From: Plectonema cf. radiosum LEGE 06105
GTDB lineage: Bacteria > Cyanobacteriota > Cyanobacteriia > Cyanobacteriales > Nostocaceae
Assembly: GCF_015207665.1 (NCBI RefSeq)
Contig: NZ_JADEWL010000003.1
Location: forward strand, 62,001-126,000
DNA length: 64,000 nt
Direction: 5' to 3'
The notes beneath the pieces are model-generated. The model saw only the letters and a program-made list of their open reading frames with translations. It was not told where the DNA came from and made no database searches. Below are positions 1-9,613 of this stretch, piece by piece (positions within the stretch are counted from its first letter, which is position 1; each line of letters opens with the position of its first letter). Made by a program: the position numbers and the translations under genes.

Positions 1-93
1 ACTCCTGGCTTGTTGGTAATCTTCAATCCTGAACACAACAACGATAACAGCACCGTTTACGTTGGTACACTACGTACAACCTTTAAGTTCTAA
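1..93 (+). CDS. Iron-uptake porin, C-terminal end (partial)
   Basis: Frame 1 is open from the window edge to the TAA at 91-93 and encodes 30 residues ending in VYVGTLRTTFKF. A terminal beta strand of alternating hydrophobic residues with a final Phe is the usual end of an outer-membrane beta-barrel. The preceding NPEHNNDN segment matches what I know of the cyanobacterial SLH/OprB-type iron-uptake porins. The rest of the gene lies outside the window, so the SLH domain and barrel cannot be checked. Confidence 0.72.
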   Translation, partial: TPGLLVIFNPEHNNDNSTVYVGTLRTTFKF

Positions 94-119
94 ATCGGTA
101 TCGATAAAAGACTTCAAAA

Positions 120-249
120 TATAGCCCTTTTCGGTTGAGTGCAATACACTTCGTAGAACCTCGCCCCGCCTCCGGCACCCCTCTCCTTACTAAGGAGAGG
201 GGAAGGGGGTGAGGTTTTAGTGTATTGGACTCAACTGAAATTTGCTATA
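120..249. repeat. MITE-like element with about 30-bp imperfect terminal inverted repeats
   Basis: The left end (TATAGCCCTTTTCGGTTGAG, continuing to ACAC) and the reverse complement of the right end (TATAGCAAATTTCAGTTGAG, continuing to ACAC) match over about 30 bp. The core holds a second palindrome, CCCTCTCC...GGAGAGGG (about 180-204). There is no coding capacity. TA-flanked TATAGC ends suggest an IS630/Tc1-type parent; this is inference. Confidence 0.65.
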
Positions 250-276
250 TACAAAGGTTTACTTAATTGCGGTATC

Positions 277-421
277 TTAAAATGCAGCAGCATCGAAAAT
301 TTGCTCTACAGTTAAATTTAATTCAGGAAATGCTTTTGATTGAATAGCTTAAATAATCAATAATCCAGTATTCGGGTATGCCAATAGTTTCTGTTAGTAT
401 TTTAGGTAGGGTTTGAGTCAT
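277..421 (-). pseudogene. Uma2-family endonuclease remnant
   Basis: Read on the minus strand, the ATG at 421 begins MTQTLPKILTE, a typical Uma2 (DUF820) start, and runs directly into GIPEYWIIDYLS, a motif from the C-terminal half of the family. After a frame change, FPELNLTVEQIFDAAAF follows and ends at TAA (277-279), a typical Uma2 C-terminus. The middle, with the PD-(D/E)XK catalytic core, is absent and the frame is broken, so this is a deleted remnant. An intact Uma2 gene is at 56027 and another remnant at 29688. Confidence 0.7.
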
Positions 422-440
422 TTTTCCTCTTTAAAATTGA

Positions 441-692
441 TTATTGTGGCGTAATTGGTGAATTATCTACAGGTGGTCTATCATTACTCCAAGCCCACCA
501 TATATGACCACAGTTACAATAGTAAAATTCCTGCCATTTGCGGCGATACTGCTCTGTAACTACAGGGGAACGTCTATTTATCCAAACCTTTTCGGCTTCG
601 CGACTAGTTGAACCACATTTAGGGCAGCAAAATTCTAACGCATGAGTTGCCTCATTTGTCCATTGAGGAGGTAAGGGAGCAAAAGCATCCAT
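441..692 (-). CDS. Small zinc-ribbon protein
   Basis: An 83-residue protein with a CPKCG knuckle (about residues 23-27) and a later CNCGH (about 59-63), which together can bind one zinc ion. Trp- and aromatic-rich segments surround the second knuckle (FYYCNCGHIWWAW). It resembles small zinc-ribbon domains of the Ogr/Delta or transcription-factor type, but I cannot name a family. It begins just downstream of an STRR block, with no clear Shine-Dalgarno sequence before the ATG at 692. It probably binds nucleic acid or protein; no specific function can be given. Confidence 0.6.
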   Translation of the reverse strand: MDAFAPLPPQWTNEATHALEFCCPKCGSTSREAEKVWINRRSPVVTEQYRRKWQEFYYCNCGHIWWAWSNDRPPVDNSPITPQ

Positions 693-712
693 AAAAATTA
701 ATGTTTAGTGGG

Positions 713-774
713 AATGGGTAATTGGTAATTGGTAATGGGTAATTGGTAATTGGTAATTGGTAATTGGTAATGGG
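713..774. repeat. STRR: heptanucleotide repeats (ggtaatt/gggtaat)
   Basis: About nine heptamers, alternating TAATTGG and TAATGGG, in perfect 7-bp register. These are the short tandemly repeated repetitive sequences typical of heterocystous cyanobacteria. The open frame across them on the minus strand is only a repeat translation. Related units in the opposite orientation lie at about 896-933. Confidence 0.9.
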
Positions 775-941
775 CTAATAATTTTACTTTACAGAAAAAC
801 AAGAAAATATTATCAACAATAAAAAATAGCAACCCGCAAGGATTAGGATTTAGCAAAAAGGTTCCAATTATCTCTAAACTACACACCCTACAATCTTACC
901 CAATTACCCATTCCCCATTACCAATTACCCTTCTTTAAAAT

Positions 942-1532
942 ATGGAGCCAAAAGTAGAAATTCGTCGGTTGTTAGATTTAATGCCTGCTTCTGCTATAAA
1001 TACAGTAAAAATTCTGAGTAAAGCCGAACAGGAAAAGGTAATTGATGCATTTTTACCCTTACCTTGGCATCGAGAAAGATTGATATATATTAACTTTGAT
1101 TTGTGGCGTAATCTGACAAAAGCACAAAGAGACTTGCTTTTATTACGTACTGTTAGCTGGTTAATAGAGGTACGGTGGTTTAAGCCCGATATATATCAAG
1201 GCGTTGTGCTGATTGGATTATTTGGTGGGTTGATAGAATCGGCTCAAGGTGATGTAGTGGGTGTTGTTACATCTGCTGGATTAAGCGCGATCGCCATGCT
1301 CCGAATTGTACGTAACAATCGTTCTCAAGAGTCGGAAATTGCTGCCGATTTAGCTGCGATTAGTTTAGTACAGCGACGAGGTTGCTCAGAAGCGGAAGCC
1401 GCAGAACATTTGTTAAAAGCGATCGAAGCTGTTGCTAAAGTTGAAAAACGTTCTAATATAAGTTTTATTGAGTTAATTCGTACTCAAAATTTGCGAACAA
1501 TAGCAGGTTTTTCGGAGTTAGTTGACAGTTGA
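942..1532 (+). CDS. DUF3318 domain-containing protein
   Basis: A 196-residue protein opening MEPKVEIRRLLDLMPAS and containing LPLPWHRERLIYINFDLW and QRDLLLLRTVSWL. I recognise these as the conserved core of DUF3318, a family nearly confined to cyanobacteria. Two hydrophobic stretches (about residues 100-140: VVLIGLFGGLIES and VVGVVTSAGLSAIAML) suggest membrane association. The C-terminal third is charged and helical. No biochemical role is known to me. STRR blocks flank it on both sides, so it is probably monocistronic. Confidence 0.82.
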   Translation: MEPKVEIRRLLDLMPASAINTVKILSKAEQEKVIDAFLPLPWHRERLIYINFDLWRNLTKAQRDLLLLRTVSWLIEVRWFKPDIYQGVVLIGLFGGLIESAQGDVVGVVTSAGLSAIAMLRIVRNNRSQESEIAADLAAISLVQRRGCSEAEAAEHLLKAIEAVAKVEKRSNISFIELIRTQNLRTIAGFSELVDS

Positions 1533-1597
1533 TGGTTGATGGTTGATAGTTGTTGGTTGATGGTTGATGGTAACCTTTAACCTTTAACCTCTAACCT
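1521..1597. repeat. STRR: gttgatg and aaccttt heptamers
   Basis: Heptamers of GGTTGAT followed by AACCTTT units fill the gap between two convergent genes and overlap the end of the first (stop at 1530-1532). They are not complementary enough to form a clear terminator. Confidence 0.75.
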
Positions 1598-3344
1598 ATA
1601 GACAATGATAAATTTTGTATTCATATCCGTTGATTCCTGGTAAAGCTTGAGTATCAGTAGTACAGGATGGTAGGGTTAATGGAGTCTTTTGAACTGTACG
1701 AAAGTTTGTTAACCAAAGGTCAAAAGGACGTGGTAATGTTTTGATTTTTTCGATTAAAGTTGCTGTCGCAGTGTCAAATTGTTGGTTTTCGGGAATAATT
1801 AAAAATTTAGCGTTTATGGGCGAATTAGTTTTTTGAATTTGTTTCGCTATACCCATGATTTCCCCAGTTTCTGCTAAGCTGCGATGCGTGTTAGCAATTA
1901 AAACGGGTTTGGTTTCAGATATATTTTCAATAATAGGAAGCAATAAATCTGGTCGGTAATATTTTTGATAACCAAGATTAGATACAACTGTAATTCCACT
2001 TAATAGTCCCATAATCCACATGATAGTTACAGCGCTTTTACCATTAACTTTGAATTGAGGAAAGGCTGGACTAGTAAAAATATTTTGATGCCAACAAGCG
2101 GCGAGTATAGCTCCTAACAACACCATGACAACAGGAAAATAAACGAAGTTATAACGAGCGCCTCTGGTAATATCTATACCAAAGAAATAAGTAATGATAA
2201 AAAATAAGGCAATTACTGATAATAAAATACCAGTAAATGTTTGAATCATCAGGTGATTTTCAGAGGATGAATACTGAATTTTGAAATTACGAAATATAAT
2301 TGGTATTGCCCAAACAAAGAAGATTATCATTACTAATCCAGAAGCAATTACAATTCCTAGATGCGGTGATTCAACTGGGAGTAAAGAAATCATTGTAATC
2401 CAACCAGCTAATGATTGAAAAATCGGATTGAGTAAATCCAAAAAACTGCGATATGCCAAAGGCATCAAGCTCTGCTTATCGCTATTTTTTATCCATTGGG
2501 TTAATTCTCCTGTATAAGGATTATATAGAAATAAATTTAACCAAAATAAACCAGTACATATAGTACCAATAACTGCGGCGTAAATAGTCCACCATAATTT
2601 CAAATTAGTAATTCTCGATTCAGGATTAAGCCAATATTTCATCAACACGATGGCTTGACCACAAAGAATAAAAATGAAAAAATAATGAGTTGAAATTCCC
2701 ATTACATTAATAACCAACCAAGCCAAAGCAATGGTAATAGGTAAAGGCTGTTGTTGTTGAATGCGACGTACAGCGACTACTAAGCAGCATAGCGAAGCAA
2801 TTACCCATAAAACACCCAAAGTATAATGACGGGCTTCCTGAGCTAAAAAAATGCCGTAGGGAGACACAGCCATAAATGCAGCAGCTAGTTGTGCTATTAA
2901 AACAGAACGAAAACTCAGTCGTGCCAAACCGTAAATTACTGGAATCGAAGCAATACCAAAGATTGCACTAATACTACGGGCTGCAAAGATTAAATGTTGT
3001 TCTGGCCATAAAGATATCCACCAATGGGACAAAACAAAATAAACTGGTGGATGAATATCTTCTGTAAGTATTTTTTGCAATACCTCTTGAACAGCAAAGT
3101 TTTCCTTAATTTGTAGAGGTTGCAATAAAACATCAATACTTATTATTTGATTTAACGGTACTGTTTTAAAACTATTACCCAAACTAAAAACTATTGTCGC
3201 GAATTCATCAATCCAAACGGGTTTACTTGTCAAATTCGCAAAGCGCAAAACAGTGCCAACTAATATCGATATCGATAAAAGGATTAACTGATTGAATCTT
3301 TCTTGTGGGATAAATTTATCATTATTGTTTGAATTAAATTGCAT
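1596..3344 (-). CDS. Polytopic membrane glycosyltransferase (GT39/ArnT-like)
   Basis: A 582-residue protein with about ten or more hydrophobic helices spread along its length. The first luminal loop has WIDEFATIVFSLG with an acidic pair, followed by EDIHPPVYFVLSHWW. This acidic-loop plus HPPxY arrangement is typical of GT-C fold glycosyltransferases (PMT/ArnT, Pfam PMT_2), which use polyprenyl-phosphate sugars to glycosylate lipids or proteins outside the cytoplasmic membrane. It lies next to, and in the same direction as, a DPM1-like GT2-GtrA protein that could supply the polyprenyl-P-sugar donor. The substrate is unknown. The final 120 residues form a soluble domain. Start ATG at 3344. Confidence 0.75.
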   Translation of the reverse strand: MQFNSNNNDKFIPQERFNQLILLSISILVGTVLRFANLTSKPVWIDEFATIVFSLGNSFKTVPLNQIISIDVLLQPLQIKENFAVQEVLQKILTEDIHPPVYFVLSHWWISLWPEQHLIFAARSISAIFGIASIPVIYGLARLSFRSVLIAQLAAAFMAVSPYGIFLAQEARHYTLGVLWVIASLCCLVVAVRRIQQQQPLPITIALAWLVINVMGISTHYFFIFILCGQAIVLMKYWLNPESRITNLKLWWTIYAAVIGTICTGLFWLNLFLYNPYTGELTQWIKNSDKQSLMPLAYRSFLDLLNPIFQSLAGWITMISLLPVESPHLGIVIASGLVMIIFFVWAIPIIFRNFKIQYSSSENHLMIQTFTGILLSVIALFFIITYFFGIDITRGARYNFVYFPVVMVLLGAILAACWHQNIFTSPAFPQFKVNGKSAVTIMWIMGLLSGITVVSNLGYQKYYRPDLLLPIIENISETKPVLIANTHRSLAETGEIMGIAKQIQKTNSPINAKFLIIPENQQFDTATATLIEKIKTLPRPFDLWLTNFRTVQKTPLTLPSCTTDTQALPGINGYEYKIYHCL

Positions 3345-3400
3345 ATAAATATTAATATAAATAAAATTTTTTATTGAGTAAATTATTGAATTATGGCGAA

Positions 3401-3522
3401 TATTACCAATTACCCATTCTAATCACGGATTAAAAAGGATTACACGGATTACACGGATTTTAATTACCTATTACCAATTACCAATTACCAATTACCCATT
3501 ACCAATTACCAATTACCAATTC
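3401..3522. repeat. STRR and ggattacac repeats
   Basis: Heptamers of TTACCAA/TTACCCA at both ends flank a short 9-bp direct repeat (ggattacac, about 3437-3460). Together they fill most of the gap between the two glycosyltransferase genes. Confidence 0.8.
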
Positions 3523-3527
3523 AATAC

Positions 3528-4766
3528 TTACTTTACCTGGGTTACTCGCCAACTAAGTTTCAGATTTACCCAAAAATTCCAAACAGTAGCTACAGCAATG
3601 GCAATTAAATTAGCTATATAACGATTGGAAATTACAAAATTAAATATTAAATTCAACACTAATACATTAATAACTAATCCTGCTAAACAAATAATGTTGA
3701 ATTTCAAAAATCTTTTCAAACGTTGTTTGAGTCCTTTTTGTTGCATCGCAACATCGGCAAAAGTCCAAGCGTCATTCCACAAAAAATTATTAAAAATCGC
3801 AATTTCTCCCGCAATAATTTTACTGCGAGTTAAAGGCAAAGCTAAAGTATTAGGGTCGCTGAGTAAGTAAAGTATTGTCATATCTACAAATACCCCGCTT
3901 AACCCTACCAAACCAAAGCGAATAAATCTACCGATGGGAAAACCCCTGCTTTGACTCAATTTTTCTTCAGTTTCCACAGAAAAACGCAACCTCAGTAAGT
4001 GTCGTATATAGTCAAGATAATGTTTCCAACTCACTTTGCTTTCTCCATCTTGACGCTCGCAAAATACATAACCGATTTCTACAATTTTGTTTACTCTTCC
4101 TCTTCCCAAAACTTCCAACAGAATTTTGTAGCCGATGGGGTTAAAAGTTATATTTTCTACGCAGTTACGACGTACCATAAAATAACCGCTCATTGGGTCG
4201 GAAACTCTACCAATAACTCGTGGTAAAATTATCAAACCTAATAGTTGAGCGCCGCGTGATAACAAACGACGCATAAAACTCCAGCTACTTACCCCACCAC
4301 CTTCGATATGACGACTTGCCACTGCTAAATCATATTTTTCAATAGCTTTTAGTAGTTGTAACAATATATGGGGTGGATGTTGTAAATCTCCATCGATTAC
4401 TCCTAATACCCTTCCTCTCGCACTTTGCCATCCACGAATTACAGCCGAAGAAAGTCCCCGTTCATTTTCCCGTCGCATCACCCGTAACTGCGGGAGTTCT
4501 GACATCATAGAGAAAGCAGCTTCCCAAGTACCATCCGGGCTATTATCATCAACTACAATTAATTCATAGTCTCCCGGTATACTTTCATCAAGCAAGCTAG
4601 TCAAAGTCCTGACGATTTTATTGATATTACCAGCTTCCAGGTAGGTGGGAATCACCAATGAAAACAGAATGCTTTGATTGCTAACATCGGCTTGTTGTGG
4701 TAATCGAGGAATTCGTAAAAAACCGCTCGGTACTGATAAAAGCTTCTTCGGTTGGATGATACTCAT
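3528..4766 (-). CDS. Polyprenol-phosphate glycosyltransferase (GT2) fused to GtrA domain
   Basis: A 412-residue protein. The N-terminal domain is a GT2 fold with FSLVIPTYLEAGNI (about 36-49), VVDDNSPDGTWEA (the DDNSPDGT nucleotide-sugar motif, about 71-83) and VIDGDLQHPP (the DLQHPP motif, about 123-132). All are hallmarks of dolichol/polyprenyl-phosphate mannosyl- or glucosyltransferases of the DPM1/GtrB class. From about residue 280, four hydrophobic helices form a GtrA-like domain (FIRFGLVGLSGVFVDM), thought to flip or anchor the lipid-linked sugar. It lies upstream of the GT-C enzyme on the same strand, which suggests a donor-acceptor pair. Confidence 0.88.
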   Translation of the reverse strand: MSIIQPKKLLSVPSGFLRIPRLPQQADVSNQSILFSLVIPTYLEAGNINKIVRTLTSLLDESIPGDYELIVVDDNSPDGTWEAAFSMMSELPQLRVMRRENERGLSSAVIRGWQSARGRVLGVIDGDLQHPPHILLQLLKAIEKYDLAVASRHIEGGGVSSWSFMRRLLSRGAQLLGLIILPRVIGRVSDPMSGYFMVRRNCVENITFNPIGYKILLEVLGRGRVNKIVEIGYVFCERQDGESKVSWKHYLDYIRHLLRLRFSVETEEKLSQSRGFPIGRFIRFGLVGLSGVFVDMTILYLLSDPNTLALPLTRSKIIAGEIAIFNNFLWNDAWTFADVAMQQKGLKQRLKRFLKFNIICLAGLVINVLVLNLIFNFVISNRYIANLIAIAVATVWNFWVNLKLSWRVTQVK

Positions 4767-4876
4767 TTAGTGGATAGTGGATAGTGGTTAGTCGTTAGTG
4801 GATGGTGGACAGTTGACAGTTGACAGTTGACAGTTGATGGTTTAACTCAAAACTCAAAACTCAAAACTCAAAACTC
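4767..4876. repeat. STRR: ggatagt, gacagtt and aaaactc heptamers
   Basis: Three families of 7-bp units lie in succession: GTGGATA, TTGACAG and AACTCAA. They occupy the divergent gap between the glycosyltransferase (minus) and cofH (plus). Promoter boxes cannot be separated from the repeats by eye. Confidence 0.8.
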
Positions 4877-4978
4877 CGGTGGTACTAACCATCAACTATC
4901 TTCTCATTTTGATATTACCTGTAAAAATAATAGATGTGCTTTGATTTTTGATAAACACTATTTTTTTAATACATTGCC

Positions 4979-6121
4979 GTGAAAAATCTTCTGAAAAATA
5001 AAGTTGATACAATTCTAGAACGTGCTTTGACGGGTTACGATTTATCTCCTGAACAAGGAATTATATTATTAAAGCAAACCGAACCAAGTGTTATTGCTGC
5101 GATTCATACCGCAGCCGACAAACTACGATTTTCTCAAGTCGGAGATACTGTTACCTATATAATCAACCGAAATATTAATTTTACTAACATCTGTGAACAA
5201 CATTGCAATTTTTGTGCTTTCCGCAGAGATGATGGTGATACAGGTGCTTACTCGTTGGATTGGACGCAAATTGTTGAAAAAACTACAGATGCAGTCAAAC
5301 GCGGTGCGACGGAAATCTGTATGCAAGGTGGATTAAACCCCGAAGCCAAAATAGATGGTAAATCTTTGAATTACTATCTCAAGTTAGTAGAAACTATCAA
5401 ACAAGAATTTCCTCAACTACATCTTCATGCTTTTTCTCCCCAAGAAGTGCAATTTATCGCCAGACTTGATGGATTAAGTTATGCACAAGTAATAACAGCC
5501 TTACAAGCAGCGGGAGTAGGTTCTATGCCTGGAACAGCAGCCGAGGTATTAGATGATCAAGTCAGACGTATTCTTTGTCCAGAAAAAATTAACTCCGCAA
5601 CTTGGTTAGAAATTGTCAGTACCGCTCATCAATTAGGTTTACCCACAACCAGCACCATGTTATCGGGACATATCGAAACCCCAGAACAGCAAATTACACA
5701 TCTAGAAAAATTGCGATCGCAACAACAAACTGCCATTAACAAAGCTTATCCTGCTCGGATAACGGAGTTTATTTTATTACCATTTGTCGGTCAAGAAGCG
5801 CCAAAACCCTTGCGTCGTCGTGTCGGACGCGACCAACCAGAGTTAGATTCGTCACTCTTACTCACCGCTGTAGCTCGAATTTACTTAGGAAATTGGATAC
5901 CGAACCATCAACCAAGTTGGGTGAAATTGGGAATCGAAGGAGCAACCAAAGCTTTAAATTGTGGCTGTAACGACATTGGTGGTACTTTGATGGAGGAACA
6001 TATTACCACAATGGCAGGTGCTATTGGAGGTACCTGTATGGAAGTAGAAACTCTACAAGCGACCATAACTTCTTTAGGAAGACCATATCAACAACGGAAT
6101 ACACTGTATGAAAAAGTCTAA
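4979..6121 (+). CDS. cofH: 7,8-didemethyl-8-hydroxy-5-deazariboflavin synthase subunit CofH
   Basis: A 380-residue radical-SAM enzyme, with Cys72, Cys76 and Cys79 in [12 protein letters not shown] forming the CxxxCxxC 4Fe-4S site. The following [15 protein letters not shown] and [11 protein letters not shown] are typical of CofH/FbiC. The enzyme joins a tyrosine-derived radical to 5-amino-6-ribitylaminouracil. With CofG (not in this window) it makes the deazaflavin FO, used in cyanobacteria as antenna for DNA photolyase. The start is GTG at 4979, because the next in-frame starts would cut into the conserved N-terminal helices. No clear Shine-Dalgarno sequence is visible. Confidence 0.93.
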   Translation: MKNLLKNKVDTILERALTGYDLSPEQGIILLKQTEPSVIAAIHTAADKLRFSQVGDTVTYIINRNINFTNICEQHCNFCAFRRDDGDTGAYSLDWTQIVEKTTDAVKRGATEICMQGGLNPEAKIDGKSLNYYLKLVETIKQEFPQLHLHAFSPQEVQFIARLDGLSYAQVITALQAAGVGSMPGTAAEVLDDQVRRILCPEKINSATWLEIVSTAHQLGLPTTSTMLSGHIETPEQQITHLEKLRSQQQTAINKAYPARITEFILLPFVGQEAPKPLRRRVGRDQPELDSSLLLTAVARIYLGNWIPNHQPSWVKLGIEGATKALNCGCNDIGGTLMEEHITTMAGAIGGTCMEVETLQATITSLGRPYQQRNTLYEKV

Positions 6122-6242
6122 CAATTGGTAATTGGTAATGGGTAATGGGTAATGGGTAATGGGTAATGGGTAATGGGTAATGGGTAATGGGTAATGGGTA
6201 ATGGGTAATGGGTAATGGGTAATTGTCAACTGTCAACTGTCA
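6122..6242. repeat. Long STRR: about 13 gggtaat heptamers plus caactgt units
   Basis: After the cofH stop, TAATTGG units pass into about a dozen near-perfect TAATGGG heptamers, then three CAACTGT units. This is the longest uniform STRR in the window. The minus-strand open frame across it (YPLPITH repeated) is a by-product of the 21-nt/7-residue period. Confidence 0.92.
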
Positions 6243-6339
6243 ACTGCCATACTTAACGGTTCTTCAAAAACGATCCCCACGATACAAATACAGGATACGA
6301 TGGACGTTGATTTAAGTATTTGTTCACAAACCAAGAAAA

Positions 6340-6738
6340 ATGAAGCGCTATTGGTCACGTTTACTTGCCCTAGTTTTGGTTGCAGTCATCAGTTTGACTG
6401 GATGTTCTGGTAGTCCAGACAATCTAACCGGGGATTATCAGCAAGATTCCTTAGCTATAGTTAATGTGTTGAGAAATGCCTTAGCTTTACCTGATGATGC
6501 AGCCGATAAAGCAGCAGTTCAAGGAGAAGCACGTAAAAAGATTAATGAGTTCGCAGCTCGCTATCAGCGGAATACATCTGTATCTGGGTTAAGTTCTTTT
6601 ACCACTATGCGAACTGCTCTCAATTCCTTAGCTGGACATTACAGTTCCTATCCCAACCGTCCCGTACCTGAAAAGCTGAAAAATCGTTTGGAACAAGAGT
6701 TCAAGCAAGTAGAAGCAGCATTAAGACGTGGTGCTTAA
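6340..6738 (+). CDS. psb27: Photosystem II assembly lipoprotein Psb27
   Basis: A 132-residue lipoprotein. The signal peptide ends at a lipobox LTGC (Cys about 22), which places the mature protein on the lumenal side of the thylakoid membrane. The mature region has LTGDYQQDSLAIVNVLRNAL and YPNRPVPEKLKNRLEQEF, both diagnostic of Psb27, a four-helix bundle. Psb27 binds CP43 and protects PSII assembly and repair intermediates lacking the oxygen-evolving cluster. Length is normal. An inverted repeat follows 28 bp after the stop. It is convergent with the atp operon. Confidence 0.95.
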   Translation: MKRYWSRLLALVLVAVISLTGCSGSPDNLTGDYQQDSLAIVNVLRNALALPDDAADKAAVQGEARKKINEFAARYQRNTSVSGLSSFTTMRTALNSLAGHYSSYPNRPVPEKLKNRLEQEFKQVEAALRRGA

Positions 6739-6765
6739 ATAGTTGCTGTATCGATTTATATTTTG

Positions 6766-6800
6766 ACGGTTAGTAGGTCAAATAAACAACTACTAACCGT
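6766..6800. terminator. Inverted repeat between psb27 and atpC
   Basis: A perfect 11-bp stem, ACGGTTAGTAG...CTACTAACCGT, with a 13-nt loop. There is no T-run on the plus side. It could act for either convergent gene. Confidence 0.6.
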
Positions 6801-6937
6801 ATAATCGTAATCAATTATTAACTAATTTTTGATTATTTTCGATTTGCACAGCACTAAAATAGCTAACTGTCAATTAATATATATAAATTTACATATAATC
6901 AACAATTAGCTATTAATAATAAACAACATTTCAAGTT

Positions 6938-7885
6938 TTAAGCACCTAGGGCTTGAGCGCCACCCACAACCTCTAAAATTTCCTGAGTAATTGCAGCTTG
7001 TCGCGCTTTATTGTAAGACAATGACAGGCTTTTAATCAATTCTGCTGCGTTGTCGCTAGCGCTACTCATTGCTGTCATGCGTGCTGCAAGTTCGCTGGCT
7101 GCGGATTCTTGCAATGCTCGCAACAGTTGATTGCTCAAATATAGTGGTAGCAATGAATCCAGGATTTGTACCGGGTCTTGTTCAAAAATCATGTCGCGAG
7201 GAAAAGCTCGCATTTCGGTAGTGACTTTCTCTCTCTCGACTTCAAATTCACCACCACGGCTTGTCAGACGGAAAAATTCGTCGTCTGCTGCTAAACCTTT
7301 GGGGTCTAAGGGAAGTAAAGTTTGTACTACAGGTCGAGAACTAACTAAGGAGACGAATTTAGTATAGACCAATTCAATTCTATCTACCTCTTCCGATAAA
7401 AATAAGGAAAGTAGTTCATCCGCAATATTAGAAGCTTCCGCTGCCGTGGGAATTTGTTCTAAGCCGGTATATGTAGCGTCAATGGGTTGTTCGCGACGTT
7501 GAAAATACTGGGTAGCTTTGCGTCCAACCAGAACAAATTTGTAATCCAAACCTTCAGCCTGTAATTCTTTGGCGCGAATTTCTCCACGTCTAATTACGTT
7601 GGTATTGTAGCCACCGCATAAACCGCGATCGCCAGAAATTACTAGCAACCCGACTGTTTTCACTTCACGGTTTTTCATCAGCGGTAAATCTACATCTTCA
7701 AAGGTAAGACGGCTTTGCAAACCAAATAATACCTGTGCCAAACGATCAGCAAATGGACGGGTTGAAGTTACCTGTTCTTGTGCGCGACGTACCCTTGCTG
7801 CTGCCACAAGGCGCATGGCTTCTGTAATTTTCTTGGTATTTTTAACTGATGATATGCGATCGCGTATTGTTTTTAGATTAGCCAT
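6938..7885 (-). CDS. atpC: ATP synthase F1 subunit gamma
   Basis: A 315-residue central-stalk subunit (atpC in cyanobacterial naming, atpG in E. coli naming). The N-terminal helix [20 protein letters not shown] and the C-terminal [20 protein letters not shown] form the coiled coil that rotates inside alpha3beta3. About residues 195-230 ([15 protein letters not shown]...) are the insertion found in photosynthetic gamma subunits. The paired regulatory cysteines of the chloroplast protein are absent; the only Cys is in GLCGGYN. It is last in the operon, 167 bp after atpA with an STRR between. Start ATG at 7885. Confidence 0.96.
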   Translation of the reverse strand: MANLKTIRDRISSVKNTKKITEAMRLVAAARVRRAQEQVTSTRPFADRLAQVLFGLQSRLTFEDVDLPLMKNREVKTVGLLVISGDRGLCGGYNTNVIRRGEIRAKELQAEGLDYKFVLVGRKATQYFQRREQPIDATYTGLEQIPTAAEASNIADELLSLFLSEEVDRIELVYTKFVSLVSSRPVVQTLLPLDPKGLAADDEFFRLTSRGGEFEVEREKVTTEMRAFPRDMIFEQDPVQILDSLLPLYLSNQLLRALQESAASELAARMTAMSSASDNAAELIKSLSLSYNKARQAAITQEILEVVGGAQALGA

Positions 7886-7895
7886 AGTTTTTTAA

Positions 7896-7964
7896 AGTTA
7901 GTACCACCGGAGTTAGGAGTTAGGAGCTAGGAGTTAGGAGTTAGTACCACCGGAGTTAGGAGTA
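7896..7964. repeat. STRR: gttagga heptamers with gtaccaccgg boxes
   Basis: GTTAGGA units are interrupted twice by GTACCACCGGAG. They lie in the atpA-atpC gap. The same GGTGGTAC/GTACCACC box with repeats occurs at about 4875-4885. Confidence 0.75.
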
Positions 7965-8052
7965 AAATACTCTTTATTCCTTAGTTTTAATTGTTGATTT
8001 TTTAATTCTTAACTTTTCACTCTTAACTCATCACTCCTAACTCTTAACTTTG

Positions 8053-9573
8053 TTAAATTGTTGCCATGAAGGTTTTCTTGAAGTCGATAATCCCTTCTTT
8101 AAGCGCTTTTTCTTCGTCTTCACCAAGGGCTTTCTTGTCTTGAACTCCTTGCTTGAATTCAGTTTTATTATTCTTCAAGTATTCTTGGAATCCTTCTACA
8201 AAATCTGTAACTTTATTAACTGGAATATCGCTTAAATATCCGTTAATACCCGCATACAGAATTGCAACTTGCTCGTATACCGCACGTGGCTGGTTTTGGG
8301 GCTGCTTCAATAATTCCCGTAAGCGTACACCCTGCGCCAATTGGTCTTGGGTCGCTTTGTCTAAGTCCGATGCAAACTGCGAGAAGGCTTGTAATTCGTC
8401 GAATTGTGCTAATTCTAATTTCAACTTACCGGCAACTTTTTTCATTGCCTTGGTTTGAGCGGCGGAACCCACGCGGGATACGGAAATACCAGGGTTAATT
8501 GCCGGACGAATACCAGCGTTAAATAAGTCGGAAGATAAGAATATCTGACCGTCGGTAATCGAAATTACGTTGGTAGGAATATAAGCCGATACGTCACCAG
8601 CTTGGGTTTCAATGATTGGTAACGCTGTCATACTACCCGCACCGAGGTCGTCACTGAGTTTAGCAGCGCGTTCCAACAAGCGGGAGTGGAGGTAAAATAC
8701 GTCTCCAGGATATGCTTCACGACCGGGTGGACGACGTAGCAATAAGGACATTTGACGATAAGCTTGGGCTTGCTTGGTTAAATCGTCGTAAATAATTAAA
8801 GTTGCTTTACCCTTGTACATAAAGTACTCGGCGAGTGCAGCACCCGAATAAGGAGCCAACCACTGCAATGGTGCGGGTTCGGAAGCGCTAGCCGCTACCA
8901 CGATGGTATAATCCATCGCGCCTGCATCTTGCAGAGTTTGTACTACGTTGGCAACCGTAGAAGCTTTTTGACCAATAGCTACGTAAACGCAAACTACGTC
9001 TTCTGACTTCTGGTTAATAATAGTGTCGATGGCGATCGCAGTTTTACCAGTTTGTCTGTCACCAATAATTAATTCCCGCTGTCCGCGTCCTACAGGAATC
9101 ATTGCGTCGATAGCGGTAATTCCGGTTTGCATTGGTTCATGTACGGAACGACGAGCGATGATACCGGGAGCCATCGATTCAATCAAACGACCTTCTGTAG
9201 TCTTGATTTCACCTTTACCATCGATTGCTTGACCCAAAGCATCAACAACCCGACCAATCATCGCTTCCCCAACGGGAACCTGAGCAATTTTACCAGTAGC
9301 TGTAACGGTACTACCTTCTTGAATTTGGCGACCATCACCCATTAATACCGCACCAACATTGTCTTCTTCCAAGTTAAGCGCAACACCCGTGGTACCATCT
9401 TCAAATTCCAACAACTCACCAGCCATAGCTTTTTCCAAGCCATAGATACGAGCGATACCATCACCTACTTGCAATACAGTACCAACATTAGCAACTTTAA
9501 CCTCTTGGTCATATTGCTCGATTTGCTGTTGGATAATGCTACTAATTTCGTCCGGTCTGATGCTAATTGCCAT
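8053..9573 (-). CDS. atpA: ATP synthase F1 subunit alpha
   Basis: A 506-residue alpha subunit, of full family length. The N-terminal beta-barrel domain carries [19 protein letters not shown]. The Walker A motif GDRQTGKTA is at about 170-178, followed by [13 protein letters not shown]. The DELSE-type region in alpha subunits is represented by [17 protein letters not shown]. The protein forms the non-catalytic nucleotide sites and the regulatory interface with beta. The beta gene (atpD/atpB) is not in this window, which is usual, since cyanobacteria keep beta-epsilon in a second cluster. It lies between delta and gamma in the operon. Start ATG at 9573. Confidence 0.98.
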   Translation of the reverse strand: MAISIRPDEISSIIQQQIEQYDQEVKVANVGTVLQVGDGIARIYGLEKAMAGELLEFEDGTTGVALNLEEDNVGAVLMGDGRQIQEGSTVTATGKIAQVPVGEAMIGRVVDALGQAIDGKGEIKTTEGRLIESMAPGIIARRSVHEPMQTGITAIDAMIPVGRGQRELIIGDRQTGKTAIAIDTIINQKSEDVVCVYVAIGQKASTVANVVQTLQDAGAMDYTIVVAASASEPAPLQWLAPYSGAALAEYFMYKGKATLIIYDDLTKQAQAYRQMSLLLRRPPGREAYPGDVFYLHSRLLERAAKLSDDLGAGSMTALPIIETQAGDVSAYIPTNVISITDGQIFLSSDLFNAGIRPAINPGISVSRVGSAAQTKAMKKVAGKLKLELAQFDELQAFSQFASDLDKATQDQLAQGVRLRELLKQPQNQPRAVYEQVAILYAGINGYLSDIPVNKVTDFVEGFQEYLKNNKTEFKQGVQDKKALGEDEEKALKEGIIDFKKTFMATI

Positions 9574-9613
9574 TTTTTTATCTTCTTTCTTACAATACGG
9601 AAAAGAGAATTAG

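Noticed and set aside
698-886. 62-residue frame on the minus strand
   Set aside because: Made largely of heptamer repeats (QLPITNY); no ribosome site.
6021-6236. Repeat protein YPLPITH
   Set aside because: Translation of STRR DNA, overlapping the cofH end in antisense.
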